Shown here: in pieces, positions 6,047-14,929 of the stretch
Layout: the number at the start of each line of letters is the position of its first letter
Position numbering within the stretch: position 1 is the stretch's first letter
Assembly: GCF_003353065.1 (NCBI RefSeq)
Contig: NZ_CP027806.1
Location: 2,252,501-2,316,500 of the forward strand
Direction: 5' to 3'
DNA: 64,000 nt
From: Cyclonatronum proteinivorum
Lineage (GTDB): Bacteria; Bacteroidota; Rhodothermia; Balneolales; Cyclonatronaceae
Position numbers and translations under genes: made by a program
The notes under the pieces: model-generated
Seen by the model: only the letters and a program-made list of their open reading frames with translations
Databases searched by the model: none
What the model was told of the DNA's origin: nothing

Positions 6047-8002
6047 TTAATCCGGCAAAACTTTGTTGTTGATTTCGTCTGTTAATTTAACAAGGTATTC
6101 ATCAAATGCAAACGTTCCGACATTTCCTTTTCGGTGTTTGCGCAGGGATACCGTGTTGTTTTCGGCTTCACGTTCGCCGATAATCAGCATTTGGGGTATT
6201 TTTGCTTTTTCGGCTTCTCTGATTTTGAGCCCGATCTGCTCACTGCGGTCATCTACGGTTACGCGTATGCCTTTTTCATGGAGCTGATCACGATACTTAT
6301 AAGCAAGGGTGTTGAACTGATCGGATACGGGAATGATGCTGACCTGCTTGGGCGACAGCCAAAGCGGGAAATTTCCGGCGAAGTGTTCGATTAATATGGA
6401 TGTGAATCTTTCCATTGAGCCGAAAGGGGCGCGATGGATAATCACCGGGCGGTGTTTTTTGTTGTCGGCACCCATGTAGGTGAGTTCGAAGCGTTCGGGC
6501 ATGACGTAGTCGAGCTGTACGGTGCCAAGCTGCCATTTGCGCCCAATGGCGTCCCGGATGATGAAATCAATTTTGGGGCCGTAGAAGCTTGCTTCGCCTT
6601 CAGCGATGGTGTAGGCAAGGCCGAGTTCATCGGCTACTTCTCTGATTTCGCGTTGTGCACGCTGCCAGTATTCTGCAGCGCCGCCATATTTGTCGTCGTT
6701 TTCATCGCGGAAAGAAAGGCGGATGTCAACCGGCATGTCGAAAATGCTGAACACATGCTGCGTCAGGTCGATGCAGCCCTTGATCTCATCTTTGAGCTGA
6801 TCGTGTGTGCAGTAGATGTGGGCGTCGTCCTGCGTGAAGCCGCGTACGCGGGAGAGTCCGTTGAGCTCGCCGGATTGTTCGTAGCGGTACACGGTTCCGA
6901 ATTCAGATAAACGAATCGGCAGGTCGCGGTAACTGTGCATTTCACGGGCGTAAATGCGGTGATGATGCGGGCAGTTCATGGGTTTGAGCATATAGCGCTC
7001 GTCATCGACCTGCATGGGGTCGTATTGTGAATCGGCGTAGTATGGGTAGTGCCCTGATGTTTCATACAGACGCAGATTCGCGATGTGCGGGGTGATGACT
7101 TCCTGATATCCGCGGTTAATCTGCTCGTCGCGCAGGAAAGCTTCAAGCGTGCGACGCAGAACGGTGCCGTTGGGCAGCCAAACCGGTAAGCCGCTGCCGA
7201 TCATGGGATCGATCATGTAAAGGGACAGCTCTTTGCCCAGTTTTTTGTGATCCCGTTTTTTGGCTTCTTCCAGCATGTGCAGGAATTCATCCAGCATTTT
7301 CTGCTTGGGGAAGCTGATGCCGTAAATGCGGGTAAGCTGTTTGTTGTCGCTTTTTCCGCGCCAGTAGGCGCCGGCTACGTTCAGAAGTTTTACAGCCTTT
7401 ACCTTTTCTGTGTTCGGGATGTGCGGTCCGCGGCAGAGGTCTGTGAAGTTGCCCTGCGTGTAAAAAGAAATGGTACCGTCTTCCAGATCACCGAGGAGTT
7501 CGAGTTTGTACGGATCGTTTTTCTCCGTGTAATGGGCGACGGCTTCTTCTTTGGAAACTTCTTTTCGGGTGAATGCAGTCTTGACGCGCGCAAGTTCGAG
7601 CATTTTTTTCTCGATGCGGGGGAGGTCTTCTACAGAAATGGTTGTATCCCCGAAATCAATGTCGTAGTAGAACCCCTGTTCAATGGCCGGACCAATGCCG
7701 AGCTTTACGCCAGGGTACAGGGCTTCGACGGCTTCAGCGAGAAGGTGCGCGCTGCTGTGCCAGAAGGTCATTTTGCCGTCTTCGGTATCCCAGGTGTTGA
7801 TTTTCAGGCTGCCATCCGCGGTGATGGGACGGTCGAGGTCGAGCACCGTTTCGTTTAGGGTGATGCTGAGGGCGTCTTTGGCAAGACGGGGAGAGATGCT
7901 CTTTGCGACTTCAAAGCCGGATGTGCCGGCTGGATAGGTACGGATGGTCCCATCCGGAAATGTTAATTGAATCGTCTCTGCTGCGTTAGAATCCTGAGCC
8001 AT
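6047..8002 (-). CDS. thrS: Threonine--tRNA ligase
   Basis: This 651-residue class II synthetase charges tRNA(Thr). A TGS domain spans about residues 12-75. The editing domain carries the HSSAHLLAEAVE metal motif near residue 82 and a second metal-binding segment (YTQGNFTDLCRGPHIPNT). The catalytic core includes MLKPMNCPHHHRIYAREM, with its zinc-binding Cys, and FGTVYRYEQSGELNGLSRVR. A C-terminal anticodon-binding domain follows (VSIIPVSDQFNTLAYKYRDQ). The length is standard. It heads the thrS-infC pair and has its own promoter at 8064-8095. Confidence 0.97.
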   Translation of the reverse strand: MAQDSNAAETIQLTFPDGTIRTYPAGTSGFEVAKSISPRLAKDALSITLNETVLDLDRPITADGSLKINTWDTEDGKMTFWHSSAHLLAEAVEALYPGVKLGIGPAIEQGFYYDIDFGDTTISVEDLPRIEKKMLELARVKTAFTRKEVSKEEAVAHYTEKNDPYKLELLGDLEDGTISFYTQGNFTDLCRGPHIPNTEKVKAVKLLNVAGAYWRGKSDNKQLTRIYGISFPKQKMLDEFLHMLEEAKKRDHKKLGKELSLYMIDPMIGSGLPVWLPNGTVLRRTLEAFLRDEQINRGYQEVITPHIANLRLYETSGHYPYYADSQYDPMQVDDERYMLKPMNCPHHHRIYAREMHSYRDLPIRLSEFGTVYRYEQSGELNGLSRVRGFTQDDAHIYCTHDQLKDEIKGCIDLTQHVFSIFDMPVDIRLSFRDENDDKYGGAAEYWQRAQREIREVADELGLAYTIAEGEASFYGPKIDFIIRDAIGRKWQLGTVQLDYVMPERFELTYMGADNKKHRPVIIHRAPFGSMERFTSILIEHFAGNFPLWLSPKQVSIIPVSDQFNTLAYKYRDQLHEKGIRVTVDDRSEQIGLKIREAEKAKIPQMLIIGEREAENNTVSLRKHRKGNVGTFAFDEYLVKLTDEINNKVLPD

Positions 8003-8063
8003 TAAATTAGATAGAGTCGGGTGCGGAAAGAATAGAATAGATTATCGTGATGAATACAAGCGT

Positions 8064-8095
8064 CAAATATACAAAATCAATGCAAGGGTTTGAAA
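8064..8095 (-). promoter_or_regulatory. Promoter candidate for thrS-infC
   Basis: The minus strand has TATATTTG (8071-8064), with TTTC about 20 nt further upstream (8095-8092). The box lies 62 nt before the thrS ATG, leaving a short leader. The octamer is identical to those before rpmI and trpL. No T-box or other riboswitch is evident in the leader. Confidence 0.55.
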
Positions 8096-8104
8096 GGCGT
8101 TTAA

Positions 8105-8318
8105 CCCGTATTCATCATGACAGGCTGAATACGTTTTTCAGAGCCAGGAATTCAGTAAGTCGCTGTTGGAAGAAGGCCCTGGATAAGCCTTTGGTGCTTT
8201 TGACGAGCTTCGGAATTTCCCCGCTGTCTGTACTCTGGCAAGATCTCATGCACCGCGTATCAGGGACGCTGCATTTATCGGATTCGCTTCGGCTGTGCGA
8301 AATTTGCCGGTGAACAGA
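8105..8318 (+). repeat. Possible degenerate copy of palindromic repeat family II
   Basis: The start CCCGTATT resembles the inverse of the GGTGAATAATACGGG end found in the two better copies. The inner segment TTCGGAATTTCCCCGCTG (near 8209-8226) closely matches TGCGAAATTTCCCCGCTG in the 17271-17508 copy, and GCGAAATTTGCCGGTGAAC occurs near the right end. The match is patchy. The rest of the 8003-8494 gap holds the thrS promoter and no coding signal that I can support. Confidence 0.4.
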
Positions 8319-8494
8319 GTTGATTAGTAAGGTTGCAGATTTTGAGAATGTTGTGCCGTGAATGATGCCGGGAAGGGAACGTAAACGGGCGGTACAGGTG
8401 TAATGCAGTCGTTGTATGAATCCCTAAGCTTCCGGCTGACAAGCGCTTAATTTCCGAAGCCGGATAAGTCTGCCAACTACTACACTAAACTGTT

Positions 8495-8755
8495 ATGAAA
8501 ATGGACGCTCTTAAAAAGTGGAAATACTTCGCCATCATCGCCGTCACCCTTGTAGGTCTTGGTGTTAATCTCGTAGCCGAAGCTACGATTATTAAATCCA
8601 ACAGTCCTGATTATTTCGATCTCAAACACATGGCACTTTGGTTTTGGATCGGACTTGCGGGACTTGCAAGTATAAATGCCGGAATCTCCTTCATGGCCGA
8701 ATCGGTGAAGCACCGCATTTATGCTGAACAAAACATGAAAGATCCGAATGCGTGA
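8495..8755 (+). CDS. Small membrane protein of unknown function
   Basis: This 86-residue protein has two hydrophobic stretches, about residues 11-30 (FAIIAVTLVGLGVNLVAEAT) and 46-66 (MALWFWIGLAGLASINAGIS), joined by a polar loop. Its C-terminus is charged (KHRIYAEQNMKDPNA). It is probably a two-span inner membrane protein. A start at the first or second Met (8495 or 8501) is equally possible. I do not recognise the family. It stands alone between the thrS promoter region and the AtuA-family gene, 136 nt upstream of the latter. Confidence 0.6.
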   Translation: MKMDALKKWKYFAIIAVTLVGLGVNLVAEATIIKSNSPDYFDLKHMALWFWIGLAGLASINAGISFMAESVKHRIYAEQNMKDPNA

Positions 8756-8891
8756 CAAACTGCATTCGGTAATGAGCGGGCAGTTTGTTAAATTCGATCG
8801 TTAAACCGCCGGAAGGCTGAGACACCGAATGAATGAACTATAATCCGTCAATTGCGGCGTATTTGATCGCTGTTAAATCAAACCTATCATT

Positions 8892-10262
8892 TTGAGTACT
8901 AAAACGATTCGAATTGCTTCGGGGCAGGGCTTTTGGGGTGATCTGCCTGTAGCGCCCGTAAATCAGGTCAAGCTGGGTAAAATTGATTATCTGATGATGG
9001 ACTACCTTGCTGAGGTAACCATGTCTATCATGCAAAAACAAAAGCTGCGCAACCCTGATTTTGGGTACGCGCGCGATTTCGTAGGGGTAATCGAACATAT
9101 ACTGCCTGAAATTGCAGCCGGAAAAGTCCGGGTGATGTCGAATGCCGGCGGGGTGAATCCGCAGGCCTGTAAAGACGCCATTCTGGAAATTGCCAAAAAA
9201 GCCGGCATTAGCGGGCTCAAAGTTGCCGTTGTGGATGGGGATAACATCCTGCCCGATCTTGATTCCTTTATTGAAAGAGGGCACGAGCTGAACAACATGG
9301 AAACAGGCGAGCCTGTAATCACGGTGAAAGACAAATTGCTGAGTGCCAACGTGTATTTTGGCGCGGAAGCCATGGTTGAAGCACTCGAAGCCGGCGCGCA
9401 CATTGTGGTTACGGGACGGGTAACGGATACCGGTCTCTGCCTTGCCCCCTTGGTTCATGAGTTTGGTTGGGATTTCGATGATGCCGATAAGATGGCTGCC
9501 GGAACGGTTGCCGGGCATATTCTGGAATGCGGCGCCCAAAGTTCAGGCGGAAATTTCACGGATTGGGAGCTTGTCCCTGACATGGAAGATATCGGCTTTC
9601 CTATTGTGGAGGCGTATGCAGACGGCAGCTTTGTAGTGACCAAGCATGAAAATGCCGGCGGTTTGGTAAGCGAGGCAACCATCAAGGAACAGCTGTTGTA
9701 TGAAATTGGCGATCCGGCTGAGTATATCACGCCGGACTGCGTTGCTGATTTCACGAGTATTGAGCTTGCACAGGAAGGCGAAAACCGCGTACGGGTCTGG
9801 GGTATCAAAGGAAAGCCCAAAACACCATTTTATAAAGTATCAGCAAGCTATCTGGATGGCTATAAGCTGACCGGAACACTCGTTTATGCCTGGCCCGACG
9901 CGCTCAAAAAAGCCGTTCGCGCTGGTGAAATCCTCAAAGCCCGGGCCGAAAAACTGGGGCTGACATTCGATGCGTTTCATACGGAGTATGTCGGGTTTAA
10001 TGGCTGTACAGAACAGCCGGCAGGACCTGAGTTTGACCGCGATACCCCTGATGAAGTACAGCTCCGGGTGGCTTTGAGCGGGCCTTCCAAAAAAGACCTT
10101 GACCGTTTCGGGATGGAACTTGCGCCGCTGATTCTGACCGGACCAAGCGCGGTTACCGGATTCGCCGGCGGAAGACCTAAAGCTGGCGAAATTGTAGCCT
10201 ATTGGCCGGCATTGCTGCGAAAAGATGCAGTAAAAGCCCGAATGACTATCTTTTCTACCTGA
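8892..10262 (+). CDS. AtuA-family (DUF1446) acyclic terpene utilisation-like protein
   Basis: This 456-residue cytoplasmic protein matches the AtuA/DUF1446 family from end to end: RIASGQGFWGDLPVAPVNQV at the N-terminus, DYLAEVTMSIM, VMSNAGGVNPQACKDAI, ITVKDKLLSANVYFGAEAMV, IVVTGRVTDTGLCLAPLVHE and LECGAQSSGGNFTDWE. AtuA is needed for citronellol/geraniol degradation in Pseudomonas, but most relatives outside that pathway are uncharacterised. No other terpene-utilisation genes are nearby, so a different acyl or organic acid substrate is likely. The C-terminal extension seen in longer family members is absent. The start is TTG. The next gene begins 68 nt downstream. Confidence 0.8.
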   Translation: MSTKTIRIASGQGFWGDLPVAPVNQVKLGKIDYLMMDYLAEVTMSIMQKQKLRNPDFGYARDFVGVIEHILPEIAAGKVRVMSNAGGVNPQACKDAILEIAKKAGISGLKVAVVDGDNILPDLDSFIERGHELNNMETGEPVITVKDKLLSANVYFGAEAMVEALEAGAHIVVTGRVTDTGLCLAPLVHEFGWDFDDADKMAAGTVAGHILECGAQSSGGNFTDWELVPDMEDIGFPIVEAYADGSFVVTKHENAGGLVSEATIKEQLLYEIGDPAEYITPDCVADFTSIELAQEGENRVRVWGIKGKPKTPFYKVSASYLDGYKLTGTLVYAWPDALKKAVRAGEILKARAEKLGLTFDAFHTEYVGFNGCTEQPAGPEFDRDTPDEVQLRVALSGPSKKDLDRFGMELAPLILTGPSAVTGFAGGRPKAGEIVAYWPALLRKDAVKARMTIFST

Positions 10263-10330
10263 TTTTGTTGTAGTTTATCTCACTAACGTAATTCCCTTAC
10301 ACCTAACCGATTTTGTAACTCACTAAGTCT

Positions 10331-11383
10331 ATGCTTATTGGTATCATAGGAGCCGGAATATCCGGTCTCACAGCTGGTCGTATACTGGCAAAAGCCGGTC
10401 ATGAAGTTATTGTTTTTGAAAAAAGCCGGGGGTTCGGCGGGCGTATCTGTACCCGTCATTCCAATAAATATGAAGGCGTTCGGTTTGATCACGGGGCACC
10501 CTACATATCCGGAGATGATCCGCTTTTTAAGGCGTTCATTACAGAACTAACCGACAAAGGCATTGCGAAAAAGTGGACGGACACGTTTCATTTTCACGAT
10601 GGCGAACAGCTCTACGACAAACATCCAAACATGGACAAAAAGGACCGGTATGTTTGTGAGGAGGGGATGAACAGCATTGGTAAGTACCTGAGCCGCTGGG
10701 TAGATGTTCGGCTGAACACACGGGTGATCGGATTCACTTATCAGGGGGATCGCCGCACCACCAAGCGTGCCTGGATGCTCAATCTCGAAAGCTTTGATAC
10801 CTTCGAGGTTGATGCCATCGTAGTAGCCGCACCGGCAGTTCAGACGTATGGTCTGATCGAAAACAGCATTGATGAAACCATGTTCAAAACCATCATCAAA
10901 GACATTGACAGCGTGCTCTACAGCCCCAAACACGCCTTAATGCTAACCTATGAAGGCGCAGACATACCGGACTTCTCCGCTCTCGTGGTGGCCAATAATC
11001 CGGTCGTGAATTGGATTTGTAACGAGAACTCAAAGCGGGAAAACAACTCACCCAATACGCTTGCCCTAACCGTGCATACGCACGCGGCATTTTCGAAAAA
11101 ACACGTTTTTGATGGTAGTGTACCAGAAATTGTAGAACTGGAAATTGCACAGCAAGTCCGCAAAATACTGGGCGACTGGGCTGGCCGCTACGACGAATCA
11201 CAGCTTCGTCTGTGGCGCTACCCGCAACCCGGAAATTATTTCGAAAAGGATTTCGTTGAACTCGGCGAAGATCTGAAACCCATTGCTCTCGTTGGTGATT
11301 ACATGCGCGGCAAAACCTTAGAACATGCATATATCTCAGGATATAAGCTGGGTCATCACTGGGCTAAACGCTTTTCGAAATAG
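10331..11383 (+). CDS. FAD-dependent amine oxidase/renalase-like oxidoreductase
   Basis: This 350-residue protein begins with a Rossmann dinucleotide-binding motif (MLIGIIGAGISGLTAGRILA, a GxGxxG type) followed by the FAD ribose-binding Glu in VIVFEKSRGFGGRICTRHSN. Later it has FDHGAPYISG and, near the C-terminus, IALVGDYMRGKTLEHAYISG, the second FAD contact typical of renalase-like and phytoene desaturase-like enzymes. It has no signal peptide. The substrate cannot be read from the sequence. It is followed by an ABC exporter subunit after 6 nt, so the two are probably co-transcribed. Confidence 0.8.
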   Translation: MLIGIIGAGISGLTAGRILAKAGHEVIVFEKSRGFGGRICTRHSNKYEGVRFDHGAPYISGDDPLFKAFITELTDKGIAKKWTDTFHFHDGEQLYDKHPNMDKKDRYVCEEGMNSIGKYLSRWVDVRLNTRVIGFTYQGDRRTTKRAWMLNLESFDTFEVDAIVVAAPAVQTYGLIENSIDETMFKTIIKDIDSVLYSPKHALMLTYEGADIPDFSALVVANNPVVNWICNENSKRENNSPNTLALTVHTHAAFSKKHVFDGSVPEIVELEIAQQVRKILGDWAGRYDESQLRLWRYPQPGNYFEKDFVELGEDLKPIALVGDYMRGKTLEHAYISGYKLGHHWAKRFSK

Positions 11384-11389
11384 GTGTAG

Positions 11390-13189
11390 TTGAAAGAATT
11401 ATTCAAGCTTAACCGGTTTTTCTGGAAATACAAGGGTACTGTGCTCATCGGTACCCTTTTTCTTGTTTTAGCTAATGTATTCCTGGTATGGATACCCATT
11501 CTGATCCGTCAGACTATTGATAAGGTAGAGGAGCTGTCACAGGAAAATGCAGACGCCGCGGTCGGTGTACTGGATGTATTATTATCTGAAGAAGCCGGCG
11601 CGTTGCTTGCAACGAATACGGCCTACCTTTTGCTTGCGGTGGCGCTCTATGGGATTTTGCTCTATGCGACCCGCCAAACGCTCATCGTGACGTCAAGAAA
11701 GATTGAGTTTGATATGCGGAATGAGATTTTTGACCGCATTCAGCAACTGCCGCAAAGTTATTACAGCCAAAATAAGAGCGGGGATATTTATGTAAGGGCG
11801 ACGGAAGATGTTCAGCGGGTGCGGGAGTATTTTGGCCCGGCCTTTATGTACACCATTCAAACAATTTCAAGGGCCGCCATCATCATAACGATTATGGTTC
11901 TGGTGAATCCGGTGCTCACCTTATGGGCATTGCTGCCATTGCCCGTTCTCACGCTTTTTGCCTATTGGGTAAGCGGGTTTATTCACAAGCGGTCAAATGA
12001 GATTCAGGAGCAATACGCGTCTCTTGCGGGCCGTGCCAACGAAGCCTTTTCGAGCATACGACTCATCAAGGCCTATGCGCGGGAGGACTACGAGAAGGGC
12101 CGGTTTATGAAGGAAAGCGAAACCTACCGCCGTCGGAAACTCAGGCTTGATGTAGTCGAATCCCTTTTTCATCCTATGCTCAGCCTTCTTATTGGCTTAT
12201 CCATTGTGTTGGTCATCTGGCAGGGTGGCATTATGGTAACACAAGGGATTATCACGATTGGCAACATCGCAGAATTTATCATTCATGTTACTTATCTGAC
12301 CTGGCCGGTTGCTTCCCTGGGCTACACCATCAATCTGATTCAGCGCTCCGCAGCGTCTCAGGAGCGCATTGCCAAAATGATGCGCACGCCAAATGAAATA
12401 CAGGACACCGTTTCAGACAGCCCGGAAATAACCCATATTAAGGGTGATATCACCTTCGAAAATGTGTCTTTCGTTTATCCGAATGCAGAAACGCCTGCGA
12501 TAGACCGCGTTTCTTTTTCGGTTAAGGCTGGTCAGACTGTCGCTTTTGTAGGAAGAACAGGCAGCGGAAAAACAACGCTGGTTCAGCTTATACCCCGATT
12601 ATTTAACCCTTCCGCAGGCAGCATAAAAATTGACGGAAAAGATATTACAAAAATTCCGCTGAACTTTTTGAGGAAAAATATTGGTTTTGTACCACAAGAT
12701 ACTTTCTTATTTTCAGATACAATAAAAGATAACATTGCCTTCGGAATGGAATCCTTCTCTGTTCAGGATGTAGAAAAAGCGGCTGAAAATGCCCAGGTAC
12801 TTGAAAACATAAATGATTTTGAGAAAGGATTTGACACCTTACTTGGTGAAAGAGGCATAACACTTTCCGGCGGTCAGAAACAGCGCACAAGTATTGCAAG
12901 AGCTATAATCAGAAAACCACCTATCCTTATATTAGACGACTCATTAAGTGCTGTTGATACCAAAACTGAAGACGCCATACTTACACATCTTAAACATGAA
13001 TTTAAAAGCAAAACTACCATCATCATAAGTCACCGCATTTCTACTGTGAAGGATGCCGACTGCATTTTTGTGCTTAAAGATGGCAGCATTACCGAATCAG
13101 GGAAACACGAGGAGCTGATTAACAATCAGGGTTATTACGCCAGCATGTACAGGAAACAGCTTCTCGAGCAAGAGTTGGCACAGCTCTGA
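11390..13189 (+). CDS. ABC exporter half-transporter with degenerate catalytic site
   Basis: This 599-residue ABCB/MsbA-type protein has six transmembrane helices in residues 1-320 and a nucleotide-binding domain in about 345-585. Walker A is GRTGSGKTT near residue 388, the signature is LSGGQKQRTS and Walker B is ILILDDSLSAVD. The residue after the Walker B Asp is Asp517 instead of the catalytic Glu, the mark of the inactive half of heterodimeric exporters such as TM287/288 or BmrCD. The likely partner is the gene at 14916. Translation starts at TTG. From about position 12600 the codon usage becomes AT-rich (many AGA, ATA, TTA codons), unlike the first two thirds of the gene. Confidence 0.9.
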   Translation: MKELFKLNRFFWKYKGTVLIGTLFLVLANVFLVWIPILIRQTIDKVEELSQENADAAVGVLDVLLSEEAGALLATNTAYLLLAVALYGILLYATRQTLIVTSRKIEFDMRNEIFDRIQQLPQSYYSQNKSGDIYVRATEDVQRVREYFGPAFMYTIQTISRAAIIITIMVLVNPVLTLWALLPLPVLTLFAYWVSGFIHKRSNEIQEQYASLAGRANEAFSSIRLIKAYAREDYEKGRFMKESETYRRRKLRLDVVESLFHPMLSLLIGLSIVLVIWQGGIMVTQGIITIGNIAEFIIHVTYLTWPVASLGYTINLIQRSAASQERIAKMMRTPNEIQDTVSDSPEITHIKGDITFENVSFVYPNAETPAIDRVSFSVKAGQTVAFVGRTGSGKTTLVQLIPRLFNPSAGSIKIDGKDITKIPLNFLRKNIGFVPQDTFLFSDTIKDNIAFGMESFSVQDVEKAAENAQVLENINDFEKGFDTLLGERGITLSGGQKQRTSIARAIIRKPPILILDDSLSAVDTKTEDAILTHLKHEFKSKTTIIISHRISTVKDADCIFVLKDGSITESGKHEELINNQGYYASMYRKQLLEQELAQL

Positions 13190-13315
13190 ACCAAATCAAC
13201 AAACCATATCATAAAAACACAACACATCAAACCAAAGCCGGGCTTTGCTTCAAGGACTGAAAGCTTGATTGCTTACGCATAGCCGGGAAACATACCGATA
13301 CCCAGGAGATAAACC

Positions 13316-14929
13316 ATGATTATAGTACCTTTAGGTGTTGCGTCGGCAACGCCTACAGCCAAACGACACCTGTCATCTGTAGCGCTGTGGCGCGACGGAC
13401 GCGTCTATTTATTTGATTGCGGCGAAAATGCCCAAATGCGTGCCCTTCAGGCCGGCCTGAAAAGATCAAAAATCGACTACATCTTTATTTCGCACATGGA
13501 TGGAGATCATTTCTTCGGCTTGCCCGGTTTGATTTCTACCATGCAGCTGCAGCGCCGTGAAAATGTGCTCAACATAGTGGGGCCCGAAGGTCTTAAAGAA
13601 TTTATTGAGGCTGCCCTTAAAGCTGCGAGCATAGAGCTCACATTTGAAATTGTGTTTAAAGAATTTAAGGATGGATTCGAGCACGAAATCGTAGTTGACG
13701 ATCCTGAGTTCTACATTGAGGCTCGTCCGCTTGAGCACAAAAACCTTTGTGTAGGGTATCGTTTTCAGGAAAAAGATAAACCGGGTAAGGTTGATGCTGC
13801 CAAAGCCGAACAAATGGGCATTACAGAAGACTGGCAGTACAAGAAACTTAAGGCCGGTGAAGATGTTGAGCTTGAAGACGGCACCATTGTCCCTTCTTCA
13901 GAAATCGTTGGCGAGCCCAAAAAAGGTGACAGTTTTGCCTACGTAACCGATACGCTGTTTTCCGTGAACTCACTCAAGCTCGCTTATAAGGCAACCATTC
14001 TGTATCACGAGGCAACATTTGATCAGAATCTGAAGGATAAAGCGGAAGAGACTTTTCACTCTACAGCTGAAGACGCAGCTACCATTGCCCATAAAGCTGA
14101 AGTGCAGCGTCTGGTCATTTCGCATTTTTCCGCGCGTTACACCAATCAGTTCGTGCTGTTGAAAGAAGCCCGTAAGATTTTCCAAGACACTTGGGTTGCA
14201 ACCGAGCTTCGCCCGATTATGACGGACCCACAGCACGAAAGAGGCATAATCAAAGCCAAAATTCCAATTGATACATCAACACCGGGTGGTAAAGGTCCGA
14301 ATAAAGGCGGATACCGCGGCGGTGGAGGCGGTAAAGGCAAATACTTCCGTCCGCGCAAGCGTTTCGACCGTGGCGATGATTCGCGTGGCGGCGGTCGTCC
14401 ATACGACAACCGCGGAAGAGGTGGCGGACGCCCCTACGATAACCGTGGCGGCGGCAGGCCATATGACAACCGTGGAGGAGGCGGTCGCCCCTACGATAAT
14501 CGCAGTGGAGGCGGTAGAGGACGCCCATACGACAACCGCGGCGGAGGCGGTGGCGGATACCGCAGAGATTACGACGACAGAGGAGGAAACCGTTCTTATG
14601 ATAACCGCGGCGGCGGGCGCTCTTACGATAATCGTGGCGGAGGCCGTAACTACGACGACAGAGGCGGCAGGTCTTACGATAACCGCGGACCCCGTGACTG
14701 GGATAACCGGGATAATCGCGACAACCGTGGCGGACCACCATCACGTGATTATGATAACCGTAACCGTCGTTTTGATAACCGGGACAACCGCGATAACCGT
14801 AACGATCGTGATCAGCGTTTCGAGCGCAGAGACCGTGACAATTCCCCCAAGGACTTTGATAAAGACATGGATCAGTCAAAGCTTCCGATAAAACCACGTA
14901 CCCCATACGACGATTTTGACCGCTTCTGA
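13316..14929 (+). CDS. rnz: Ribonuclease Z with long RGG-like C-terminal tail
   Basis: Residues 1-320 are a complete RNase Z (tRNA 3'-end endonuclease, metallo-beta-lactamase fold): ATPTAKRHLSSVAL, FDCGENAQMRALQAGLKRSK, ISHMDGDHFFGLPGLISTMQ, SFAYVTDTLF, HEATFDQNLKDKAEETFHST and LVISHFSARYTNQFVLLKEA. The HxHxDH metal motif reads His60-Met-Asp62-Gly-Asp64-His65, so one expected His is Asp. Residues from about 322 to 537 form a low-complexity tail of repeated RPYDNRGGG-like units that then becomes DNRDNR-rich, probably disordered and RNA-binding. It lies between the two exporter halves, and its stop codon overlaps the next gene by 14 nt. Confidence 0.9.
   Translation: MIIVPLGVASATPTAKRHLSSVALWRDGRVYLFDCGENAQMRALQAGLKRSKIDYIFISHMDGDHFFGLPGLISTMQLQRRENVLNIVGPEGLKEFIEAALKAASIELTFEIVFKEFKDGFEHEIVVDDPEFYIEARPLEHKNLCVGYRFQEKDKPGKVDAAKAEQMGITEDWQYKKLKAGEDVELEDGTIVPSSEIVGEPKKGDSFAYVTDTLFSVNSLKLAYKATILYHEATFDQNLKDKAEETFHSTAEDAATIAHKAEVQRLVISHFSARYTNQFVLLKEARKIFQDTWVATELRPIMTDPQHERGIIKAKIPIDTSTPGGKGPNKGGYRGGGGGKGKYFRPRKRFDRGDDSRGGGRPYDNRGRGGGRPYDNRGGGRPYDNRGGGGRPYDNRSGGGRGRPYDNRGGGGGGYRRDYDDRGGNRSYDNRGGGRSYDNRGGGRNYDDRGGRSYDNRGPRDWDNRDNRDNRGGPPSRDYDNRNRRFDNRDNRDNRNDRDQRFERRDRDNSPKDFDKDMDQSKLPIKPRTPYDDFDRF
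14280..14925 (+). repeat. Coding tandem repeat for the RGG/YDNR-rich tail of RNase Z
   Basis: About a dozen imperfect repeats of a 27-36 nt unit encode variants of Arg-(Pro/Ser)-Tyr-Asp-Asn-Arg-Gly-Gly-Gly, ending in Asp-Asn-Arg tandems. The DNA keeps blocks such as TACGACAACCGCGG with synonymous variation, so the repeat is old or under selection at the protein level, not a recent slippage product. Confidence 0.9.

Noticed and set aside
8047-8313. 88-codon ORF upstream of the small membrane protein
   Set aside because: It lies across the thrS promoter and the possible family II repeat, and has no conserved features or ribosome-binding site.
14250-14906. 218-codon antisense ORF rich in Tyr, Gly and Arg
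   Set aside because: It is the shadow of the repetitive RNase Z tail, which keeps all frames open.
14280-14925. Possible CRISPR-like array because of regular repeats
   Set aside because: The repeats are in frame with RNase Z, vary synonymously and have no spacers of constant length.
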